The notes under the pieces were generated by a model. It had not been told where the DNA came from. It searched no databases and worked only from the letters and a program-made list of their open reading frames with translations. Shown piece after piece: positions 1 to 5,068 of a DNA stretch of 7,804 nucleotides. The first letter of the stretch is position 1. Each line of letters starts with the position of its first letter. The DNA is from an uncultured Lachnospiraceae bacterium (GTDB lineage: Bacteria; Bacillota; Clostridia; Lachnospirales; Lachnospiraceae): contig CAMWTF010000106.1 in NCBI GenBank assembly GCA_947177105.1, positions 1 through 7,804 on the forward strand, read 5' to 3'. A program made the position numbers and the translations under genes.

Positions 1-30
1 ATATTCTAATTATAAATACTTTCGGCGGTC

Positions 31-39
31 TGATATAAA
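31..39 (+). promoter_or_regulatory. Candidate extended -10 promoter element of the DUF308 operon
   Basis: The sequence TGATATAAA fits the extended -10 pattern TGnTATAAT with one mismatch. It lies about 40 bases before the first start codon. The matching -35 position (about 11-16) has no good TTGACA, which extended -10 promoters tolerate. The window begins only 30 bases upstream, so a promoter further out cannot be excluded. This is a pattern match only. Confidence 0.3.
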
Positions 40-79
40 AAATGCAAGTGGGCCGCGAAACATAATTGGAGGTGAATGT

Positions 80-640
80 ATGCAGTCAATTAAACCTGTC
101 ACAACAGCCAAAGCGGGATATATTGTGATGTCCATAGCGCTATGTGTTTTTGGCATTACGATGGTGATGATTCCGGGGAGGATAGCTCCCTTGATTGCCA
201 AGATCCTGGGAGTCTGCATGATTCTGTTCGGCTTGGTGAAACTGGTGGGATACTTTTCCAAGGACCTGTACAGGCTCACTTTTCAATATGACCTGGCCTT
301 TGGAATCCTGCTGATTGCCCTGGGAATCATTCTGATGGTAAAAGCAGGCAATCTCATCGTTTTTATCAGTGTTATCCATGGCCTTTATGTAATGGCGGAC
401 AGTCTGTTGAAAGTTCAGATCGCTGTGGATGCCAGGCGTTTCGGAATCCGGCAGTGGTGGCTGATCCTTGGGGCGGCAGTTCTGGCGGGGGCGCTGGGAT
501 TTCTGCTGGTGCTGCGGCCCTTTGAGGGAGCGGAACTGCTGATTATGTTGTCGGGGGTTACCCTGCTGGCGGAAGGAGTCCTGAATTTGGTTACGGTGGT
601 TACAACGGTGAGAATTATCCGGCATCAGTTGCCGGACTAA
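80..640 (+). CDS. DUF308 (HdeD-like) six-helix membrane protein
   Basis: This is a 186-residue integral membrane protein of the DUF308/HdeD-like family, acting in the cytoplasmic membrane; its biochemical role is unknown. The sequence shows about six hydrophobic segments, near residues 13-31, 37-57, 71-88, 90-110, 126-146 and 150-176, arranged as three hairpins. Short basic loops (for example DARRFGIRQ at 117-125) and a basic tail VRIIRHQLPD follow. Both the length and the G-rich helix pairs (ILGVCMILFGLVKLV, FGILLIALGIILM) are typical of the family. The start is supported by GGAGGTG five bases upstream of ATG. It is the first gene of a same-strand group, with 69 bases before the radical SAM gene. 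E. coli HdeD is linked to acid stress, but that role should not be transferred here. Family assignment is fairly sure; function is not known. Confidence 0.85.
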   Translation: MQSIKPVTTAKAGYIVMSIALCVFGITMVMIPGRIAPLIAKILGVCMILFGLVKLVGYFSKDLYRLTFQYDLAFGILLIALGIILMVKAGNLIVFISVIHGLYVMADSLLKVQIAVDARRFGIRQWWLILGAAVLAGALGFLLVLRPFEGAELLIMLSGVTLLAEGVLNLVTVVTTVRIIRHQLPD

Positions 641-658
641 GCTAATACTTACTGTAAT
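629..658 (+). promoter_or_regulatory. Possible internal promoter before the radical SAM gene
   Basis: TTGCCG (629-634) and TGTAAT (653-658) are separated by 18 bases and match the sigma-A boxes at 4 of 6 and 5 of 6 positions. The -35 box lies inside the last codons of the DUF308 gene. If used, transcription would begin near 665, ahead of the inverted repeat at 677-690. It could let the radical SAM and YbhN-type genes be expressed apart from DUF308. The evidence is sequence pattern only. Confidence 0.28.
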
Positions 659-676
659 GTGTACCGGCAGGAAATA

Positions 677-690
677 TGTGTAAATACACA
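677..690. repeat. 14-base inverted repeat (TGTGT-AAAT-ACACA), possible operator
   Basis: A perfect dyad with 5-base arms TGTGT and ACACA around AAAT lies between the DUF308 and radical SAM genes, 8 bases before the Shine-Dalgarno sequence. The size and symmetry would suit a dimeric repressor or CRP/FNR-type regulator, but it matches no consensus I can name with confidence. A weak RNA hairpin is the other reading. Short AT-rich dyads of this size can occur by chance. Confidence 0.3.
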
Positions 691-709
691 GAATAATAAG
701 GAGGTTACT

Positions 710-2122
710 ATGGAGATAAGAGAAATGACACACAAGGCCGGAAGGGCAGCTTTCGGAAAGGTAATTGATATTGCGCTTCACAAAATGGACAACTGGGAGA
801 AAGAAGCTTGTCTGCTTGTAGATATGATGCAGAATTATATGAGCGGCGAGCAGCTGGATTTTGACTATGACCGGGTAAAGGAAAAAATCTGTGACAAGAG
901 CGGGACACTGAACAAATATGTAGGCAGGTTGTTTGGGGAGACCGATCCCCATGTGCTGAAAACCACTGCCCTGAATCTGGGGTTTGAAGCGTTTTTCCAC
1001 GGCACGAAAACCATACGGCGTATGCGGGAGGTTCATCAGTGCAATGTGCCCTGGCTGATCCTGATGGATCCCACCAGCGCCTGCAACCTGCACTGCACCG
1101 GCTGCTGGGCCGCGGAATATGGAAACCGCCTGAACCTGACTTTTGAGGAGATGGATCATGTAATCTGTCAGGGCAAGGAATTGGGCGTCTATTTCTACAT
1201 GTTCACCGGAGGGGAACCGTTGGTGAGAAAAGCGGATATCATAAGGCTCTGTGAGAAACACAATGACTGCGCGTTTCTGGCCTACACCAACGGTACGCTG
1301 GTGGACACCGCCTTCTGCAAGGAGATGAAACGGGTGGGGAATCTGTATCTGGCCATCAGCCTGGAGGGTTTTTCGGAGGTAAACGATCTGCGCCGGGGAG
1401 AGGGCGTATATGGCAAGGTTATGGGGGCCATGGATCTATTGGTGGAAAATGGGTTGATTTTTGGCGCTTCCATCTGCTATACCTCTAAAAATGCGGAGAC
1501 CGTCACCAGTGATGCATTTGTGGATCTGCTGGTAGAGAAAGGTTGCCGCTACGCCCTGTATTTTCACTATATGCCTGTGGGCAATGACGCTGTCCTGGAT
1601 CTGCTCCCCACCTCAGAGCAAAGAGTTTATATGAAACAGCGGGTGCGTGAGATTCGGAACATGACGGACGGCAAGGGACTGTTCACCATGGATTTCCAGA
1701 ATGACGGGGAATTTGTGGGCGGCTGTATCGCCGGGGGCAGGAATTATTTCCATATCAATGCGAATGGAGACGCGGAACCCTGCGTGTTCATCCACTATTC
1801 CGGAGCCAATATCAAAACCCATTCCCTGCTGGAAATATTGAAGCAGCCTTTGTTTATGGCATACAGGGACAACCAGCCCTTCAATGAAAATCATCTCCGT
1901 CCCTGTCCTATGCTGGAGAACCCGGAGATTCTGGAGCGTATGGTCAGGGAGACCGGGGCGAAATCCACGGATCTGCAATCCCCGGAAAGCGTGGAGCATC
2001 TGTGCGCGAAATGCCACGAATATGCGGCAGACTGGGCCGCCGTGGCGGACAAAATATGGCGGGAGGAGCCTCATCAAAAGCAGAGTTATGAAAATTACAA
2101 GCCCAAAGAGGAGAAGCGGTAA
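710..2122 (+). CDS. Radical SAM enzyme with SPASM-like cysteine-rich C-terminus
   Basis: This is a 470-residue radical S-adenosylmethionine enzyme, expected to cleave SAM reductively on a [4Fe-4S] cluster in the cytoplasm or at the membrane. The cluster motif CNLHCTGC gives Cys125, Cys129 and Cys132, and the SAM-binding FTGGEP is at 165-170. About 115 residues precede the core and contain no cluster motif. The C-terminal part holds Cys339, Cys358, Cys399, Cys432 and Cys435 (LCAKC), a layout like SPASM/twitch domains that bind auxiliary clusters. The start is ATG at 710, five bases after a perfect AAGGAGG; an in-frame GTG at 659 has no ribosome binding site. The gene sits between two membrane protein genes and overlaps the YbhN-type gene by 35 bases, so a lipid or envelope substrate is an inference. 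Members related to the bacterial membrane-spanning-lipid synthases are one possibility; peptide maturation is another, but no precursor peptide gene is visible. Superfamily is sure, substrate unknown. Confidence 0.9.
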   Translation: MEIREMTHKAGRAAFGKVIDIALHKMDNWEKEACLLVDMMQNYMSGEQLDFDYDRVKEKICDKSGTLNKYVGRLFGETDPHVLKTTALNLGFEAFFHGTKTIRRMREVHQCNVPWLILMDPTSACNLHCTGCWAAEYGNRLNLTFEEMDHVICQGKELGVYFYMFTGGEPLVRKADIIRLCEKHNDCAFLAYTNGTLVDTAFCKEMKRVGNLYLAISLEGFSEVNDLRRGEGVYGKVMGAMDLLVENGLIFGASICYTSKNAETVTSDAFVDLLVEKGCRYALYFHYMPVGNDAVLDLLPTSEQRVYMKQRVREIRNMTDGKGLFTMDFQNDGEFVGGCIAGGRNYFHINANGDAEPCVFIHYSGANIKTHSLLEILKQPLFMAYRDNQPFNENHLRPCPMLENPEILERMVRETGAKSTDLQSPESVEHLCAKCHEYAADWAAVADKIWREEPHQKQSYENYKPKEEKR

Positions 2123-3146
2123 GAAAATAGATGGCAGGGTCCTGTGGGAGAGGGCCCGGCGGTGGATCATCCCTGTGCTGCTGTGTCTCTCCCTGTTTTT
2201 TTACCGGGAACAGCTGCTAGAGATTGTCAGGGGAATCAGGCAGGTTAGCATATTCGGGCTATGTGCCGGTATTTTGCTCTCGCTGGGGGCCTATGTGCTG
2301 GAGGGGATGACCATCCGGTTCATGATGGCCGCTAATGGGACGCGGGAAGGAAAAAGTAGAAGCGGTGTCAAAATTGCTTTCCTATGTGAATTTTACCGGA
2401 TGATCACCCTTGGCAACGGTTCCGGGATCGCGGAAATCCATTATATGCATGAAAACGGGATAGAGCCGGGCAATGCCACCGCCCTGACCATGCTTCAGTA
2501 TATGTTCAAACGGATAGTCGTGCTGATACTGGGTGTGCTGGGATATGCGATCTTATATCGCGGGGAGGACACCGGGCGTTTCTGTGGGGAATACAGGGGA
2601 TTTATGGGGCTGGCGGCTCTGATCTCCCTGGCGGTGATCGTATGTTTTCTCTGTCTGGCGCTTTCCGCTCGGATCGCGGCATATACTCTCCATTTTTTGG
2701 ACTGGCTGGCCACCAAGCGGCCTTCCTGGGAAAAAAGGGTTTCCGAGTGGAAAGAACAGATACTGCTGCTGAACCGTTCTGGGAAGAATGTGTTGGGACA
2801 GAGGGGAAAGATGTGTTGTGTGACGCTGTGTCAGTTTGGCAAGCTGCTGTTGTTTTACAGTATCCCCATGTGCTTTTTAACAGCATATTCCCAGCTGACG
2901 GCCACAGAGGGTATTCTGCTGATGGCGGTGGTCTATATGCTTTCGGGTGTGATTCCCATGCCCTCCGGAGCAGGCTCCCTGGAGGTTATATTTGCGCTGG
3001 CCTTTTCGGCCTTTGGGGGACTGGATATGGCACTGTCAGCCATATTGGTTTTCCGGTTTGCCACATGGGTGATTCCTTTCGCGTTGGGCGGTGTGCTGCT
3101 GCTGGCAGAGAGGGCGGGAAATTTTGATTCCGCGAGACAGACATAG
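2088..3146 (+). CDS. YbhN/UPF0104 family membrane protein (lysylphosphatidylglycerol synthase TM, flippase-like)
   Basis: This is a 352-residue polytopic membrane protein of the YbhN/UPF0104 family, the same fold as the N-terminal flippase half of MprF. Hydrophobic segments are visible near residues 26-39, 54-72, 133-156, 172-194, 247-266, 273-288, 296-308 and 315-339. The family signature appears as VIPMPSGAGSLE at 288-299, corresponding to the conserved P-x-P-(S/G)-G-x-G-x-x-E loop. There is no C-terminal aminoacyl-transferase domain, so it is not a complete MprF. The ATG at 2088 lies within the end of the radical SAM gene. GGGAGGA is about 20 bases upstream, which is too far for normal initiation, so translation is probably coupled to the upstream gene. 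The reading frame is open further upstream from 1884, but there it is a shadow of the radical SAM gene. The likely role is moving a lipid or lipid-linked molecule across the membrane, perhaps the product of its neighbour; this is inference. Confidence 0.85.
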   Translation: MKITSPKRRSGKKIDGRVLWERARRWIIPVLLCLSLFFYREQLLEIVRGIRQVSIFGLCAGILLSLGAYVLEGMTIRFMMAANGTREGKSRSGVKIAFLCEFYRMITLGNGSGIAEIHYMHENGIEPGNATALTMLQYMFKRIVVLILGVLGYAILYRGEDTGRFCGEYRGFMGLAALISLAVIVCFLCLALSARIAAYTLHFLDWLATKRPSWEKRVSEWKEQILLLNRSGKNVLGQRGKMCCVTLCQFGKLLLFYSIPMCFLTAYSQLTATEGILLMAVVYMLSGVIPMPSGAGSLEVIFALAFSAFGGLDMALSAILVFRFATWVIPFALGGVLLLAERAGNFDSARQT

Positions 3147-3147
3147 C

Positions 3148-3882
3148 CTATGAGGGATTACTATCATATATTTCCTGCCTTGCAAAATGCAGTTCCCGCA
3201 GTCCCTCCACCTCATCGCAGACAGGCTTTAAGCTGCAGCTGCGGCAGTCCATGACCAGATGGTTGAAGATTTGATCCAGGGAACTTGTGACAGCCTCCAT
3301 CCGGGCGGCTTTTTGGGCCAGCAGTTCATAGGGGAAATCTGGGTCGGTGACAAACAGCAGCGTCGCCGCCTGTACCTGGGGATGCCGGTGATAGGCATCC
3401 AGGAACAGCTGCCCCACCCGGGCAAAATCCAGGCCGTTCTGCAGGGCCCTGCGGCTCACCCGCACAGGTTCCCGGCCCGCCGAGGTGGAAATCCGTATCA
3501 TGAAGCCCTGGGGATGCACATGGTATCTGGTGTATTCCATCCGCCGAAGAAGCTGGTAAGCCTGCTGGTCGTCCTGCCAGTCCTGATCATCAATATGCAG
3601 TATGGTCAGCCGAGCATAAGGGGAGTCTGCCCGCAGCTGGGGCAGATCCGGGCCATAGAGCAAAAGCCGGTCGGCTTCGGCGGGCTGGGAGGTAAAGGCC
3701 AGGGCGCTGACTGCAGGCAGTCCGCCTCCGCCCAGCTCATAAGCCATGTCTTTCTGGAATATCAGCTGCTGCTCGGATTCCGTCTCCCAGAGCGGCAGAC
3801 TGTCGGCCAGGGGCAGGCTGCGAATAGGGGCTTCGTTTATCAAACCGAGAGATTCTTGAATCAAGGTGTCGTATAAATCCAT
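3148..3882 (-). CDS. Stand-alone CdhC/AcsB-like (acetyl-CoA synthase beta subunit-related) iron-sulfur protein
   Basis: This 244-residue soluble protein has a C-terminal half resembling the region around the A-cluster of acetyl-CoA synthase beta (CdhC/AcsB). The stretch VRVSRRALQNGLDFARVGQL (140-159), followed by a variable loop and LLFVTDPD (175-182), mirrors from memory the IRVSKKA-x3-GL-x-FA-x-(L/V)-G pattern of that family. It ends in CRSCSLKPVC (Cys213, Cys216, Cys222), then DEVEGLRELHF. True acetyl-CoA synthase has CxxC-x8-C-x9-C plus a distal CGC for nickel. Here the spacing is shortened, the fourth cysteine is absent and there is no CGC, so acetyl-CoA synthesis is unlikely; a three-cysteine [4Fe-4S] site is plausible. 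The start is supported by GGGAGA five bases before ATG at 3882. The gene lies 61 bases after the 58-residue membrane protein gene, probably in the activase operon. No terminator is seen; the stop is one base from the convergent gene. The family relation rests on recalled motifs. Confidence 0.7.
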   Translation of the reverse strand: MDLYDTLIQESLGLINEAPIRSLPLADSLPLWETESEQQLIFQKDMAYELGGGGLPAVSALAFTSQPAEADRLLLYGPDLPQLRADSPYARLTILHIDDQDWQDDQQAYQLLRRMEYTRYHVHPQGFMIRISTSAGREPVRVSRRALQNGLDFARVGQLFLDAYHRHPQVQAATLLFVTDPDFPYELLAQKAARMEAVTSSLDQIFNHLVMDCRSCSLKPVCDEVEGLRELHFARQEIYDSNPS

Positions 3883-3943
3883 ACCATTCTCCCAAAATTA
3901 TTGCTTTTACGTCCATAGCTCCATTAAGCTGTGCGATCCTAAG

Positions 3944-4120
3944 TTATCTCTTCTTATTTTTTTCACGTCTATGTTTCTGCCAGTCATAATACTTGTTCAT
4001 CACCGGAGTCATGGCAGCGGCAAACTTCATATCCAGATTAAAGAAGTAGATCACCAGGCTCAGGAGAAACAACACAAACAGCACGGCAAATACAATCAGA
4101 ACAATTTTCAGCACAATCAT
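3944..4120 (-). CDS. Small single-pass membrane protein, 58 residues
   Basis: This is a short gene that standard length cut-offs miss. It encodes 58 residues beginning MIVLKIVLIVFAVLFVLFLL. A hydrophobic segment spans about residues 2-27, followed by NLDMKFAAAMTPVMNKYYDW and a very basic tail QKHRREKNKKR, which should stay in the cytoplasm by the positive-inside rule. The start is well supported: AAGGAG lies seven bases upstream, and the ATG overlaps the stop of the activase gene as ATGA (4117-4120), a classic translational coupling. The TAA stop is at 3944-3946. No family is recognised. Its place between the activase and the CdhC-like protein suggests it anchors or organises those proteins at the membrane, but that is speculation. 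It could also be unrelated and simply co-transcribed. Confidence 0.8.
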   Translation of the reverse strand: MIVLKIVLIVFAVLFVLFLLSLVIYFFNLDMKFAAAMTPVMNKYYDWQKHRREKNKKR

Positions 4121-4932
4121 GCGTCTGCTCCTTTCTTAATAGAGCCCCGCATCTGCTGTCTGGCAAATTCCGCGGCGCCCAGGGCTCCCATTAGCTGGGG
4201 ATCAATCTCCAGATCTATGACTTTAATTTTCAGTACTTTCTCAATGGCGTCCTTCAGTCCCGCATTCTTGGCGCAGCCGCCGGTCAGGGCCAGGCTGTCC
4301 GTGGCTCCCGCCTTTTTGGCCATGACAAAGCAGCGCTTGGCCACGGACATCTGGATTCCGGCGGCAATCTCCTCCATAGGTTTGCCCTCGCCCACCAGGG
4401 AGATGACCTCGCTCTCGGCAAAGACCGTACACTGGGCTGTGATGGGAATCACGTTTTTGGCGGAGAGGGACAGATTGGAAAATTCCTCCAGGGACATCTC
4501 AAAGGCATGGGCCATGGTCTCATAGAAACGTCCCGTGCCTGCGGCACACTTGTCATTCATGGCAAAATCCAGCACAGTGCCGTCCCTGTCAACGGCGATC
4601 CCCTTTACATCCTGGCCTCCGATGTCGATAATGGCCCGGATCTGTGGATTGGCCACATGCACCCCCATGGCGTGGCAGCTGATCTCCGAGATATTTTCGT
4701 CCGCAAAAGGCACTTTGTTTCTGCCATAGCCTGTGCCCACCAGGTAGGCCAGGTCCTCCGCCCGGTCCAGATCCGGCACCTGGGCCACGGCCTCCTGAAG
4801 CGCCGCCTGGGCGCTGAGAACGGGATTGATCCGGCTCCGGGTGGTCACATGGGCGGCAATATGGCCTGTCTCGTCAAGAATCACGCATTTTGTATAAGTA
4901 CTTCCGGCATCACAGCCGCCATAATAGTTCAT
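4117..4932 (-). CDS. 2-hydroxyacyl-CoA dehydratase activase (HgdC/BcrA/BadF-type ATPase)
   Basis: This is a 271-residue activase of the BcrA/BadF/HgdC family. Known members are homodimers with one bridging [4Fe-4S] cluster that use ATP to push a single low-potential electron into a dehydratase or benzoyl-CoA-type reductase. The acetate-kinase/Hsp70-type ATPase fold shows in the phosphate loop GCDAGSTYTK (6-15), DIGGQD (103-108) and TGGCAKNAGL (217-226). The cluster cysteines are Cys129 in NDKCAAGTGRF and Cys168 in AQCTVFAESE, matching the two ligands per monomer in the family. Length is typical of the single-domain activases. The ATG at 4932 is chosen because GGAGG lies eight bases before it; an in-frame TTG at 4947 overlaps that site. 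A promoter lies just upstream, and the stop overlaps the start of the 58-residue membrane protein. The likely partner is the dehydratase-type subunit at 6955-7749 or a relative outside the window. Family is sure, substrate unknown. Confidence 0.93.
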   Translation of the reverse strand: MNYYGGCDAGSTYTKCVILDETGHIAAHVTTRSRINPVLSAQAALQEAVAQVPDLDRAEDLAYLVGTGYGRNKVPFADENISEISCHAMGVHVANPQIRAIIDIGGQDVKGIAVDRDGTVLDFAMNDKCAAGTGRFYETMAHAFEMSLEEFSNLSLSAKNVIPITAQCTVFAESEVISLVGEGKPMEEIAAGIQMSVAKRCFVMAKKAGATDSLALTGGCAKNAGLKDAIEKVLKIKVIDLEIDPQLMGALGAAEFARQQMRGSIKKGADA

Positions 4933-4965
4933 AGGTATGTCCTCCAATCGGATTGCGTTTTACTT

Positions 4966-4994
4966 ATTGTACCAGCCCCGCTATGAGAAAGCAA
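4966..4994 (-). promoter_or_regulatory. Sigma-A type promoter with extended -10 for the activase operon
   Basis: Reading the minus strand, TTGCTT (4994-4989) is followed after exactly 17 bases by TACAAT (4971-4966). The -10 box is preceded by TG at the extended position (TGGTACAAT). The -10 matches TATAAT at 5 of 6 bases and the -35 matches TTGACA at 3 of 6. Transcription would begin near 4959, leaving a short leader of about 27 bases containing the GGAGG ribosome binding site. No operator or riboswitch-like fold is evident in that leader. Confidence 0.6.
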
Positions 4995-5068
4995 GTTCAT
5001 GTATACCTCTTTCCTGTATGACACGTAATGGGAACATCGGATCCGAACTTTGTGCTGGTTTTTGTATA

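Noticed and set aside
659..709. GTG start for the radical SAM gene
   Set aside because: There is no ribosome binding site there, while AAGGAGG sits at the right distance from ATG 710.
140..1261. Long open frame on the minus strand (373 codons) opposite the DUF308 and radical SAM genes
   Set aside because: The translation is rich in Gln, His and Ser with no recognisable domain, has no supported start, and lies opposite two convincing genes. It is the mirror of their codon bias.
1884..2087. Upstream extension of the YbhN-type protein
   Set aside because: These codons are the other frame of the radical SAM C-terminus and give a Trp/Arg-rich nonsense segment; ATG 2088 gives the normal family length.
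1613..2170. Minus-strand open frame of 185 codons over the end of the radical SAM gene
   Set aside because: It is antisense to conserved cysteine-rich coding sequence and shows no family pattern.
3259..3876. Plus-strand open frame of 205 codons opposite the CdhC-like gene
   Set aside because: No ribosome binding site and no family features; the minus strand has a good start and recognisable motifs.
3148..3882. Functional acetyl-CoA synthase of the Wood-Ljungdahl pathway
   Set aside because: Key A-cluster cysteines and the nickel-binding CGC are absent, the protein is far too short, and no CO dehydrogenase or corrinoid protein genes are seen.
4933..4947. TTG start for the activase
   Set aside because: The extension consists of the Shine-Dalgarno region itself; ATG 4932 is eight bases from GGAGG and starts the family-typical MNYYGGCDAGST.
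4507..4986. Plus-strand open frame opposite the activase
   Set aside because: It is antisense to strongly conserved activase motifs and has no domain of its own.
5037..5046. Palindrome TCGGATCCGA as a terminator after the serine hydrolase
   Set aside because: It has no loop and no T-run on the minus strand; it is a simple 10-base palindrome containing a restriction-site-like core.
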